Source: DATFVA01 sp963800255
GTDB taxonomy: Bacteria > Bacteroidota > Ignavibacteria > Ignavibacteriales > Ignavibacteriaceae
Length of the DNA: 64,000 nucleotides
Assembly (NCBI GenBank): GCA_963800255.1
Contig: CAWDAK010000010.1
Span: forward strand, 165,267 to 229,266
Direction of reading: 5' to 3'
In this document: positions 26,977 to 35,791 of the stretch, in pieces
Position numbering within the stretch: position 1 is the stretch's first letter
How the letters are laid out: every line of letters begins with the position of its first letter
The notes under the pieces: generated by a model
The model's database searches: none
What the model was told of the DNA's origin: nothing
The model's input: the letters and a program-made list of their open reading frames with translations, nothing else
Position numbers and translations under genes: made by a program

Positions 26977-29613
26977 TTAGGCCCGGGCAGGGACTTCGTC
27001 TTTTGTGAAGACAAGCTTGCCACTATTTCCGACGGAGATGCTGATTGTATCTCCGTCTTTGAATTTATCCATAAGCAGTTCCTGTGACAAAGGATTTATT
27101 AGATATTTCTGGATTGTTCTTTTCAGCGGTCTTGCACCGAATGTAACATCATAACCAAGCTTTGACAGCCAGTCCTTTGCCTCATCGTTCACGTTGATTG
27201 TTATTTCCTTTTGATCAAGCATCTTCTGAACATTCCTTATCTGGATATCAACGATCTGTCTTATTTCCGATTGCGTCAGAGGTTTAAACAGAACGACTTC
27301 ATCAATCCTGTTAAGGAACTCGGGTCGTATCGTTCTACGCAGCAGTTCGATCATCTGGCCTCTGAGTTCTCCAATCGCGTTTTCTATCTCATCGTCTTTA
27401 ACATGCTCCAGCTTTTCACGGATAATCTGTGATCCAAGGTTGGACGTCATTATTATAATCGTATTCTTGAAATTAACGGTTCTGCCCTGGTTATCAGTCA
27501 GTCTTCCGTCATCCAGCACCTGCAGAAGTATATTGTATACATCAGGGTGAGCTTTTTCAATTTCATCAAGCAGAACTACTGAATATGGGCGGCGGCGCAC
27601 TGCTTCTGTAAGCTGACCACCCTCCTCGTAGCCTACATATCCCGGAGGCGCTCCTATAAGCCGTGAAACAGAGAATTTTTCCATGTATTCCGACATATCA
27701 ATACGTATCATAGCATGCTCATCGTCAAAGAGAAATTCCGCAAGAGTACGTGCAAGCTCGGTTTTCCCGACGCCGGTTGTACCCAGGAAGATAAAAGAAC
27801 CAAGGGGGCGATTGACGTCCTGCAGTCCCGTTCTTGATCTCCTGATAGCATTAGCCACAGCAGAGACAGCCTCATCCTGTCCTATTACACGTCTGTGCAG
27901 TTCATCTTCCAGTCTCAGCAGTTTACTCCTTTCGCTTTCGAGCATTCTGCTTACGGGTATGCCTGTCCACTTAGAAACAACTTCTGCTATATCCTCAGCG
28001 TCAACCTCTTCCTTCAGCATTCTCTTATCTTTCTGAACGGTAACGAGCTGTTCAGTTTCCTCTTTAAGCTGTTTTTCAAGCGTTGCTATTTTACCGTACC
28101 TTAGTTCTGCAACCTTACCCAGGTCACCCTCCCGTTCATAACGCTCAGCCAGTGTTTTAGCATTATCAATTTCGCTTTTCATTCCACGGATCTGCTGAAT
28201 CTTTTGTTTTTCAAGATCCCAGTGCATCCTGAGCGTGTTTCTTTCTTCTCCTAAATCACTCAATTCTTTTTTCAGTTCTTCCAGCCTTTTTGCAGAAGCC
28301 TCATCTTTTTCTCTTTTTAGTGCTTCGCGTTCAATCTCAAGCTGCTTGATTTTACGTTCCAGCGTATCAAGTTCTTCGGGCATCGAATCAATCTCAATAC
28401 GCAGCTTCGAAGCGGCTTCATCAACAAGATCAATTGCTTTGTCAGGAAGGAACCTGTCAGCTATATACCTGTGGGATAGCTGCGCTGCAGCAACTATTGC
28501 GGCATCCGTAATACGGACGCCATGATGCACCTCATATCTTTCTCTTAACCCGCGCAGTATGGATATAGTATCCTCCACTGAAGGCTCGCTTACCAGTACC
28601 GGCTGAAACCTTCTCTCAAGAGCAGCATCCTTTTCAATATGTTTTTTATATTCATCAAGCGTTGTTGCCCCAATTGCATGGAGCTCGCCTCTGGCAAGAG
28701 CGGGCTTAAGAATATTAGCAGCATCCATCGATCCTGAAACTGCTCCAGCGCCTACAAGCGTATGCAGCTCATCAATAAATAATATTATCTCGCCGTTTGA
28801 TTCCTGTACCTCTTTTATAACAGCCTTCAGCCGTTCCTCAAACTGTCCCCTAAACTGAGTACCGGCTACAAGCGCTCCCATATCGAGGGCAACCAATCTT
28901 TTTGATTTAAGGTTCTCAGGTACGTCGCCGGTTACAATCCGATGGGCTATGCCTTCAGCAATTGCTGTTTTGCCGACTCCGGGTTCACCGATCAGGACGG
29001 GATTATTCTTTGTCCTTCTCGAAAGCACCTGCAGCACTCTTCTTATTTCCTCATCTCTTCCTATTACAGGGTCAAGCTTACCTTCCTTAACAAGGTCATT
29101 AAGATCGCGTCCATATTTCTTAAGCGACTGGTAAGTTTCCTCGGGATTCTGGGAAGTTACCCGCTGCGTACCGCGTACCTCCTTTAAAGCCTCAAGTATG
29201 GTATCGTGAGAGATTCCGTTATCCCTTAAAAGCTGTCCCGAGTTGTTATCAGATTTAGATAAGGCAAGGAGAAGATGCTCTGTAGAGATGAATTCATCTT
29301 TAAGATTACGTGCTTCCCCGGCAGCGGCATCAAATAATTTGCCTGTCTGCGGCGACATCTGCTGGTTGCCTATGCCCGCTCCCGATACCTTGGGAAGCCT
29401 TTCAAGCAGCTCATTAACTTTCAGACGTATAGCACTTACATTGCCGCCTGTTTTGTGCAAAATGGAATCTGCAATACTCCCCTTCTCCTGAATTACTGAC
29501 GCGAGCAGATGTTCCGGTTCCAGAATCTGGTTATTATAATTCTGTGCGATCTCAATCGCTGTTTGGACAATCTCCTGTGCCTTAACTGTTAGTTTATTAA
29601 AATTGAACGGCAT
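26977..29613 (-). CDS. clpB: ATP-dependent disaggregase ClpB
   Basis: 878 residues, full length. In order: an N-domain with Clp repeats (1-145), first AAA+ module (Walker A GEPGVGKT), the coiled-coil M-domain (about 400-525) that distinguishes ClpB from ClpA/C, and the second AAA+ module (Walker A GTTGVGKT, Walker B VVLLDEIEKAH). It works with DnaK to pull proteins out of aggregates. It follows htpG after 65 bases on the same strand in a chaperone cluster. The long frames on the opposite strand are shadows. Confidence 0.98.
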   Translation of the reverse strand: MPFNFNKLTVKAQEIVQTAIEIAQNYNNQILEPEHLLASVIQEKGSIADSILHKTGGNVSAIRLKVNELLERLPKVSGAGIGNQQMSPQTGKLFDAAAGEARNLKDEFISTEHLLLALSKSDNNSGQLLRDNGISHDTILEALKEVRGTQRVTSQNPEETYQSLKKYGRDLNDLVKEGKLDPVIGRDEEIRRVLQVLSRRTKNNPVLIGEPGVGKTAIAEGIAHRIVTGDVPENLKSKRLVALDMGALVAGTQFRGQFEERLKAVIKEVQESNGEIILFIDELHTLVGAGAVSGSMDAANILKPALARGELHAIGATTLDEYKKHIEKDAALERRFQPVLVSEPSVEDTISILRGLRERYEVHHGVRITDAAIVAAAQLSHRYIADRFLPDKAIDLVDEAASKLRIEIDSMPEELDTLERKIKQLEIEREALKREKDEASAKRLEELKKELSDLGEERNTLRMHWDLEKQKIQQIRGMKSEIDNAKTLAERYEREGDLGKVAELRYGKIATLEKQLKEETEQLVTVQKDKRMLKEEVDAEDIAEVVSKWTGIPVSRMLESERSKLLRLEDELHRRVIGQDEAVSAVANAIRRSRTGLQDVNRPLGSFIFLGTTGVGKTELARTLAEFLFDDEHAMIRIDMSEYMEKFSVSRLIGAPPGYVGYEEGGQLTEAVRRRPYSVVLLDEIEKAHPDVYNILLQVLDDGRLTDNQGRTVNFKNTIIIMTSNLGSQIIREKLEHVKDDEIENAIGELRGQMIELLRRTIRPEFLNRIDEVVLFKPLTQSEIRQIVDIQIRNVQKMLDQKEITINVNDEAKDWLSKLGYDVTFGARPLKRTIQKYLINPLSQELLMDKFKDGDTISISVGNSGKLVFTKDEVPARA

Positions 29614-29678
29614 AATATCTTTTCCTTATTAAGAGTCAGATCATAAATTCCATCGTGTCTGAACTTTATTTAATCAAC

Positions 29679-31589
29679 TCAGTTTATTTTTTTAACTTCT
29701 GTGTACCAGTCGCTCGACTGTTCAAGCATCTGGTTTATTTTACGTACTAAATTATGAGGGTCGGTCAGATCTCCCTCAAGCAGGAGAGCCGATTCGAATA
29801 ATTCCTCAACCACATTGTTTATATATTCATCCTGACGATCCGCTTTAAATACTTTAAGCAGATTTCTTATCAGCTTATGGTCACGGTTTATTTCAAAGAC
29901 CTTTTTAGGCACCTCCATATCCTTATTCATCATCCGCATCATCTTCTGCATTGAGGATGACATCGAATCATCGGGATTTACAAGAATAGCAGGACTTCCG
30001 CTCAGCCTATCCGATTTCCTAACATCGGTTACTCTATCTCCCAGTATCTCTTTGATCCTTGAAACCAGGCTGTCAAAATGCAGCTGATCATCTTTGTTCA
30101 ATTCAACCGGCTTTTCTTTTTTCTCGCCGGTTTCCTTGAAGGGTTCAAGGTTCTTTAAGTCGACCGAATCCACGGGTTTAAATTCATAGTCCTTATATTT
30201 TCTAAGCGAAGAAAGAACAAATTCATCAACCGGGTCATAAAGGTAGAGTACCTCAAGACTTTTATTCTTAAAGATCTCAAGATGCGGATCCTGATCGATA
30301 GCCTGTCTGCCCGATCCAAGAGCATAATAAATCTCTTTCTGACCATCTTTAAATCTGGAGACATATTCCTCAAAAGATGTTAATCCCTTCTCATCATCAT
30401 TGTGCGAGGAATTGAATCTAAGCAGCTCCTTTATCTTATCCATATTTGTAAAATCACCGTAGCCAAGCTTCAGGTTTCTTCCATGTTCTTTCCAGAATTC
30501 AGCATACTCTTCAGGTTTGTCTTTTGCCTTCTTCATAAGGTACGATAGAACCTGGCTGGTTATCGTGTTTGATATCTTGGTGAAAATTATGTTTTCCTGG
30601 AGCGTTTCCCTGGATATATTCAGGGGAAGGTCCTCCGATTCAACTACACCTTTAACGAAGCGCAGGTATTCCGGGAGCAGGTCTTTGTTCTGGTGCTGGA
30701 TCAGGACTCTTCTAACGTAAAGATCCAGGCCATAGTCCTCCCTGCCGAAGCCAAAAAGATCTAAATTCTTTTTCGGGATGAAGAGCAGGCTATGAAACTG
30801 TATCGGAGCATCAACGGAATTATGAATTACGTCCATAGGTTCATCCGGATCGTATGAAAGGAACTTGTAGAACTCGTCATACTGTTCCTTTTTCATATTG
30901 CTTTTAGGTTCACGCCATATTGCCGATACAGTATTTATTTTTTCCTTTTCAAGGTAGATAGGGAAGTTCACAAAATTCGAGTGTTTCTTAATTACAGTTT
31001 CGAGTCTGTATTTATCAGCGAAATCCTTAGCATCATCTTTAAGATGGATTTCAATAGTCGTTCCTCTTTTAAGTTTTTCATCAGGCTCCATTATTTCATA
31101 ATCACCGGTTCCGGAAGATTTCCACTCAACCGGCTTCGTATTTTTTCTAAATGATTTGGTTTTAATAACAACCTCTTCAGCCACCATAAAAACCGAGTAA
31201 AAACCTACTCCAAATTTTCCTATAATATTATTAGCTTCTGATTTATTTTCCTGCAGCAGTTTGATAAACTCTGATGAACCGGATTTAGCGATTGTGCCGA
31301 TATTTTTTATAAGTTCATCCTTAGTCATTCCGATGCCGGTATCAGAAACAGTAATAAGCTTTTTCTTTTCATTAAAGTTCACATGGATTTCAAGAGGAAG
31401 ATCTTTATCCTCTATCTCAGAACCTTTAGTAGATTCAAATCTTAACTTATCAAGTGCATCTGAAGCATTAGAAATTAATTCACGTAAAAATATTTCTCTG
31501 CTTGTATAGAGTGAGTGCACAAGAATATCAAGAAGCTGCTTAACTTCAGCTTTAAATTCATATTTATTAGATGTTGAAGTCTTACTCAT
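29679..31589 (-). CDS. htpG: Hsp90-family chaperone HtpG
   Basis: 636 residues. The GHKL ATPase motifs are present in the N-domain (LRELISNASDALDKLR, VSDTGIGMTKDEL, GKFGVGFYSVFMV), followed by the middle domain (GVVESEDLPLNISRETLQ) and the C-terminal dimerisation region. It is a cytosolic ATP-dependent chaperone. It starts 11 bases after cbpA, so the two are co-transcribed, with clpB behind. Confidence 0.98.
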   Translation of the reverse strand: MSKTSTSNKYEFKAEVKQLLDILVHSLYTSREIFLRELISNASDALDKLRFESTKGSEIEDKDLPLEIHVNFNEKKKLITVSDTGIGMTKDELIKNIGTIAKSGSSEFIKLLQENKSEANNIIGKFGVGFYSVFMVAEEVVIKTKSFRKNTKPVEWKSSGTGDYEIMEPDEKLKRGTTIEIHLKDDAKDFADKYRLETVIKKHSNFVNFPIYLEKEKINTVSAIWREPKSNMKKEQYDEFYKFLSYDPDEPMDVIHNSVDAPIQFHSLLFIPKKNLDLFGFGREDYGLDLYVRRVLIQHQNKDLLPEYLRFVKGVVESEDLPLNISRETLQENIIFTKISNTITSQVLSYLMKKAKDKPEEYAEFWKEHGRNLKLGYGDFTNMDKIKELLRFNSSHNDDEKGLTSFEEYVSRFKDGQKEIYYALGSGRQAIDQDPHLEIFKNKSLEVLYLYDPVDEFVLSSLRKYKDYEFKPVDSVDLKNLEPFKETGEKKEKPVELNKDDQLHFDSLVSRIKEILGDRVTDVRKSDRLSGSPAILVNPDDSMSSSMQKMMRMMNKDMEVPKKVFEINRDHKLIRNLLKVFKADRQDEYINNVVEELFESALLLEGDLTDPHNLVRKINQMLEQSSDWYTEVKKIN

Positions 31590-31600
31590 TCTTTACTCCT

Positions 31601-32545
31601 TTAGTCCTTTCTTAACTGGGATAATTTTTTAAATAATTCTTTTTCTTCTTTCGAGAGGTTTTTGGGTATCTGAATTATCACTCTCACATACAGGTCTCCG
31701 CGGATGCTTTTGTTCTCCTTACTAACCATACCCTGACCGCGAAGTTTTAAGAGCTTTCCATTATCTGTTTCGGGGGGAATAACTATACTTAATTTCTTAT
31801 GATCCAGCGTTTGAACCTGCACGTTGCCGCCGAGAACGGAAGTATACAAATCCACATCAAGATTATAATAAAGATCATTTCCTTTCACCTCGTAGAAAGG
31901 GTGGTCCAGAACGTGGATGTTCAGGTAGAGATCACCCTTCTCACCGCCGTTACTTCCGGAAGCTCCCATACTGCGCAACCGAAGTTTTGTATTATTGGTG
32001 GTACCTGGTTCAATCTTTACCTTGAGTTTTTTCCCGTCAACACTTATCTGTCTCTCAACGCCGTTGAACACCTCTTCAAGCGTAAGGTTAAGGTTGGCTT
32101 CATAATCACGTCCCTTACGTGAGCTGCTGAAAGTACTTTGCTTTCCGCCCGCTCCTCTGCCTCCAAAAAAGCTCTCAAAGAAATCGGAGAATCCCCCGAT
32201 ATTTCCAAACATATCTCCAAGATCGCCCGAGTACTGGTAAGTAGTTCTTCCTCCTCCCTGTCCACCGAACTGGCTGAAGAAGTCTTCCATACCGGGACCG
32301 CCAGCGCCGGGCTGTTGATGGTATTTCCAGTTAGCGCCAAGCTGATCGTATTTCTTGCGTTTTTCAGGATCACTCAAAACCTCATTAGCTTCAGTGATCT
32401 CTTTGAACTTTTCCTCTGCCTCTTTGTTGTCGGGATTTCTGTCAGGATGGAACTTAAGAGCAAGCTTACGATAAGCCTTCTTTATCTCCTCCTGGGTTGC
32501 ATCCTTCTCAACACCGAGAGTTTTATAATAATCTTTAAAATCCAT
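31601..32545 (-). CDS. cbpA: DnaJ-type co-chaperone without zinc finger (CbpA-like)
   Basis: 314 residues. The J-domain spans residues 5-70 with the HPD motif at 33-35, followed by a Gly/Phe-rich linker (about 75-140) and the two C-terminal beta domains (LTLEEVFNGVERQI, VIIQIPKNLS). The four CxxCxGxG zinc repeats of canonical DnaJ are absent, placing it with CbpA/class B J-proteins. It would stimulate DnaK ATPase. It heads the cbpA-htpG pair; hsp20 lies upstream behind a terminator. Confidence 0.93.
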   Translation of the reverse strand: MDFKDYYKTLGVEKDATQEEIKKAYRKLALKFHPDRNPDNKEAEEKFKEITEANEVLSDPEKRKKYDQLGANWKYHQQPGAGGPGMEDFFSQFGGQGGGRTTYQYSGDLGDMFGNIGGFSDFFESFFGGRGAGGKQSTFSSSRKGRDYEANLNLTLEEVFNGVERQISVDGKKLKVKIEPGTTNNTKLRLRSMGASGSNGGEKGDLYLNIHVLDHPFYEVKGNDLYYNLDVDLYTSVLGGNVQVQTLDHKKLSIVIPPETDNGKLLKLRGQGMVSKENKSIRGDLYVRVIIQIPKNLSKEEKELFKKLSQLRKD

Positions 32546-32604
32546 TTTTTATTTACCTGTATTCAAAATATAATCAGAACAGGATATTAACTTTCTGATA
32601 CTAA

Positions 32605-32640
32605 ACAAAAAGGGCAGCCGAACATACTTTCAGCTGCCCT
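32605..32640 (-). terminator. Rho-independent terminator after hsp20
   Basis: On the minus strand AGGGCAGC (32633-32640) pairs with GCTGCCCT (32611-32618), followed at once by a T-run (32606-32610). It is 44 bases past the hsp20 stop and separates hsp20 from cbpA. Confidence 0.85.
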
Positions 32641-32683
32641 GACAGCAATCATAGAATTCCGGCTTCCTGAGATTCAGAAAAGC

Positions 32684-33148
32684 TTATTTAATTTTTACTT
32701 CTATTTGTTTCGGCTTTGCTTCTTCAGATTTAGGAACAGTTATGGTTAACTGACCGTCTCTGAATTCAGCATCTATCTTATCTTCCTGGATCTTTGATGG
32801 AAGATTAAAAGATCTGAAATATTTTCCATAGGATCTTTCAACCCTGTGGTATTTTGAGTTCTTCTTTTCAGAATCCTGCTTTCTTTCACCACTGATCGTG
32901 AGCTGACCATTTTCATAATTTATCTTAACATCTTCCTTTTTAACGCCAGGAAGATCAAGTTTCAGCATATAATTATCATCATTTTCACTTATGTCTGTCA
33001 GAGGCGCCCATACAGCGCTTTCGTACTGAGCAAGATCTTCATCTGAATCACCAAAACCAAATCTGCTGTTAAAAGAATTGAACAGTCTGTTGAACTCGCG
33101 TTCAATGTTCAATAAATCCTTTGAAGGATTCCATCTAACGATTGCCAT
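32684..33148 (-). CDS. Small heat-shock protein (Hsp20/alpha-crystallin)
   Basis: 154 residues from the ATG at 33148, chosen because an excellent ribosome site (AAAGGAGGAAA) stands just before it and MAIVRWNPSKDLL is the usual N-terminus; an in-frame ATG at 33184 is less likely. The alpha-crystallin domain spans about 45-145 (MLKLDLPGVKKEDVKI, YENGQLTISGERK, FNLPSKIQEDKIDAEFRDGQ). The C-terminal IEVKIK replaces the usual IxI motif. It is an ATP-independent holdase for unfolding proteins. It forms a chaperone cluster with cbpA, htpG and clpB. Confidence 0.95.
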   Translation of the reverse strand: MAIVRWNPSKDLLNIEREFNRLFNSFNSRFGFGDSDEDLAQYESAVWAPLTDISENDDNYMLKLDLPGVKKEDVKINYENGQLTISGERKQDSEKKNSKYHRVERSYGKYFRSFNLPSKIQEDKIDAEFRDGQLTITVPKSEEAKPKQIEVKIK

Positions 33149-33279
33149 ATTTTTTCCTCCTTTCGTTGTTCTTTTTTTTGCCATTATTGGTTAATCAACT
33201 AAAGTGCCAGATCGTATAAGCCGCTTTAACCCTTTGTTTAATAAAGAGTTAGGGGAAATTTTTATGCTTACTAATTGTA

Positions 33280-33292
33280 TGACAAAATGGCA
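33280..33292. promoter_or_regulatory. Possible heat-shock operator upstream of hsp20
   Basis: TGACAAAATGGCA is a one-mismatch inverted repeat (TGACA/TGGCA half-sites) 132 bp upstream of the hsp20 ATG. Position and symmetry suggest a regulator site. No CIRCE element is present. The rest of 33149-33401 is AT-rich and otherwise featureless to me. Confidence 0.25.
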
Positions 33293-33401
33293 GACTTTAT
33301 AAACAAAATGTTAGTCTTTTTATAGAATTGGCATTAAATCAGACAAATATGGCATAAGACATACTTTTGATGATGATAGTTCGATGTTATATGCTTTTAG
33401 A

Positions 33402-33456
33402 AGCGTATTCATAGCGTATTCATAGCGTTTTCAGAGCGTATTCACTGCGTATTCAC
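33402..33456. repeat. Five 11-bp tandem repeats
   Basis: Five consecutive units close to AGCGTATTCAT at 33402, 33413, 33424, 33435 and 33446, each with zero to three changes. They stand immediately before the hairpin repeat array and outside any gene. Confidence 0.8.
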
Positions 33457-33514
33457 TATGGAGTTAGAGTGTGGAATTATAGGGATATGCAAGACATAGA
33501 TTGAAACAGTTGTT

Positions 33515-34259
33515 TTTTAACGTATTGCAGTGATGCAGCAAAGCGACGGAGGGGTCCCAGGGGATATCGAAGGATCTATTAACGTTTCGGTGCGATGCAC
33601 CGGGGAGGGAAGATTCCGGGGAAAGAGGGGAAACGGTATGGGATGCATTCATAGGGATAGGAGAGGTAAAAGTGGAGATTGTATGGAATATCTATTAACG
33701 TATCGCCGCGCTGCGGCTAAAGAAAGGCAGGGGTGGTGATTGGATATATGTGCAGTCTATTAACGTTTCGGTGCGAAGCACCGAGGGAGATTTTAATGTG
33801 AATGTTTATTAACATAACGATAGGATGCGGCTAAACAGTTAGGAGGAAAGGGTTGGATATCGATAGTCTATTAACGTTTCGGTGCGATGCACCGAGGGAG
33901 GGAGATGTCATGGCTGGAATAGCGTGGAAACGGTATGGGATGCGATTCATAGGGTAGGAGAGGTGAGTGGAGATTGTGAAGGAATATCTATTAACGTATC
34001 GCCGCGCTGCGGCTAAAGAAAGGCAGGGGTGGTGATTGGATATACGTGCAGTCTATTAACGTTTCGGTGCGATGCACCGGGGAGGAAGATTCAGGCGGAA
34101 AGCGGGGAAACGGTATGGGATGCATTCATAGGGATAGGAGAGGAGAAGTGGAGATTGTATGGAATATCTATTAACATATCGCTGCGATGCGGCTAAAGAA
34201 AGACAGGGGTGGTGATTGGATATACGAGGAGTCTATTAACGTTTCGGTGCGATGCACCG
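33515..34259. repeat. Array of alternating hairpin repeats, about 180-bp tandem period
   Basis: Ten units each start with a TCTATTAACGTWTC-like lead and end in a small palindrome. Type A (GGTGC-NNN-GCACC) units are at 33575, 33756, 33867, 34052 and 34232. Type B (GCCGC-NNN-GCGGC or degenerate) units are at 33691, 33805, 33987 and 34167, with a divergent unit at 33515. A-to-B spacing is 115-120 bp and B-to-A 65 bp (units at 33805 excepted), so a composite A-B unit of about 180 bp is tandemly repeated. The spacers are purine-rich and alike between units (GGAAACGGTATGGGATG; AAAGGCAGGGGTGGTGATT). Together with 33149-33514 this fills the 1.2-kb gene-free stretch before mnmE. Confidence 0.85.
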
Positions 34260-34364
34260 GGGATGAAGATTTGGAAAGCACCGGGAAATGAGGGATTTCT
34301 TTGGATTGTTAATGCACAATTATTTCTATATTTTTGCAGACTCGTTTCTGCTAAAAAAAACCAG

Positions 34365-35720
34365 ATGAAAAAGTTTACCGAAGACACTATCACTGCGATT
34401 GCGACTCCTTCGGGAGCCGGGGCAATCTCTGTCATCAGGGTCAGCGGACCTGATTCTATTGAAACAACCGATAAGATTTTCAGAGGAAAATCGAGTTTAG
34501 CCAAATCTGAATCTCATACAATACATTACGGCGAAATTTCCGGAAATAACGGTGTTATAGATGATGTCCTTATTTCGGTTTTCAGAAATCCTCACTCATA
34601 CACCGGCGAGGATTCTGTTGAGATAAGTACTCATGGCAATCCTTTAATATCGAAGCAAATCATCGAGCTGCTGCTTCAATCAGGTGTAAGGCTGGCAGAA
34701 CCTGGTGAATTTACTAAAAGAGCGTACCTTAACAACAGGATAGACCTCGCCCAGGCAGAGGCTGTGGCGGATGTAATTTCCTCCAGAACTGATGCATCGC
34801 TAAGAGGTGCTAGAAATCAGCTGGATGGACTCCTTTCAAAGAAGGTTGATGAAATAAGAAGCGCCCTTATAAATGCTTCTTCTTTTGTTGAACTGGAATT
34901 GGATTTTGCTGAAGAAGATGTTGAGTTTATAAACCTTGACGCCTTAAGCGCCAGGGTAAAAACTATCCAACAGGAAATAGAAACTCTACTTAAAAGCTAT
35001 TCATTCGGCCGGGTGCTGAAAGATGGTGTGAATGTTGCCCTGGTCGGGAAACCAAATGTTGGCAAATCGTCCCTGCTGAACTATATTCTTAAGGAATCGC
35101 GGGCTATTGTAAGTCATATTCCAGGAACGACCCGTGACATAATCCGGGAAGACGTTTCAATTGACGGAATACTTTTTAGATTGTTTGATACGGCCGGAAT
35201 AAGAATTTCAGAGGATGTGATAGAAAAGGAAGGCGTGTTGAGAAGCCGCCAGGCAGTAATTAATGCTGATGTAGTTCTGGTGATAAGCGATGTGGAACAG
35301 GAAGATTCAGGTGAACTTCTGACTGAAATAACCTCGCTAACAGATCCCTGGAAAATTTTGACCGTACTTAATAAGATTGATTTAAAAAATGATTTTCCCG
35401 GGAACTATGATGCTAGGATTTCTGCAGTGACTGGAGAGGGCCTCGAGAAACTGTTTCAGATACTGAAGCAAAAGGCTTTTGGTTCGTCCTCATATAGCGA
35501 AAAAAACGCCGTAGTTTCTAATTCAAGGCATTTTGATTGTTTAAGAAGGGCAAAAGCTAGTCTTGAAAAAGCAGAAGAATCAATTGCCGCGAAAATGAGC
35601 GGCGAATTTATTGCTGTTGATCTGCATAAAGCTGCAGATGACCTTGGAGAAATAATAGGAATAGTTACTTCTGATGATATATTAAATAATATTTTTACAA
35701 AATTCTGTATAGGCAAGTAG
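34365..35720 (+). CDS. mnmE: tRNA U34 modification GTPase MnmE
   Basis: 451 residues from the ATG at 34365 (MKKFTEDTITAIATPSGAGA is the standard N-terminus; the frame upstream runs into hairpin repeats). Motifs: the N-terminal folate-binding domain, GTPase G1 GKPNVGKSSLL, the IPGTTRD switch loop, DTAGIR, NKID, and the conserved C-terminal FCIGK with the catalytic cysteine. With MnmG it forms the enzyme that adds the carboxymethylaminomethyl group to tRNA wobble uridine. The next gene is mnmG, 71 bases away. Confidence 0.97.
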   Translation: MKKFTEDTITAIATPSGAGAISVIRVSGPDSIETTDKIFRGKSSLAKSESHTIHYGEISGNNGVIDDVLISVFRNPHSYTGEDSVEISTHGNPLISKQIIELLLQSGVRLAEPGEFTKRAYLNNRIDLAQAEAVADVISSRTDASLRGARNQLDGLLSKKVDEIRSALINASSFVELELDFAEEDVEFINLDALSARVKTIQQEIETLLKSYSFGRVLKDGVNVALVGKPNVGKSSLLNYILKESRAIVSHIPGTTRDIIREDVSIDGILFRLFDTAGIRISEDVIEKEGVLRSRQAVINADVVLVISDVEQEDSGELLTEITSLTDPWKILTVLNKIDLKNDFPGNYDARISAVTGEGLEKLFQILKQKAFGSSSYSEKNAVVSNSRHFDCLRRAKASLEKAEESIAAKMSGEFIAVDLHKAADDLGEIIGIVTSDDILNNIFTKFCIGK

Positions 35721-35734
35721 TTCCACGTGAAACA
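35719..35734. promoter_or_regulatory. parS-like ParB binding site 1
   Basis: AGTTCCACGTGAAACA matches the conserved bacterial parS consensus (TGTTNCACGTGAAACA) at all positions except the first. It lies directly after the mnmE stop. Confidence 0.8.
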
Positions 35735-35766
35735 ATTTGATGAAGTTTTAATATTTATCTCATTTT

Positions 35767-35782
35767 TGTTCCACGTGAAACA
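35767..35782. promoter_or_regulatory. parS-like ParB binding site 2
   Basis: TGTTCCACGTGAAACA is a full match to the parS consensus, 48 bp after site 1 and 10 bp before the mnmG start. In many bacteria mnmG/rsmG are origin-proximal and parS sites flank them. The parA/parB genes are not in this window. Confidence 0.85.
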
Positions 35783-35791
35783 AAAGATTTT

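Noticed and set aside
33530..33739. Small open frame inside the hairpin array
   Set aside because: It is made entirely of repeat units, and other copies of the array do not keep the frame.
33575..34259. Second candidate CRISPR array
   Set aside because: Two alternating palindrome types with homologous spacers; tandem duplication, not spacer acquisition.
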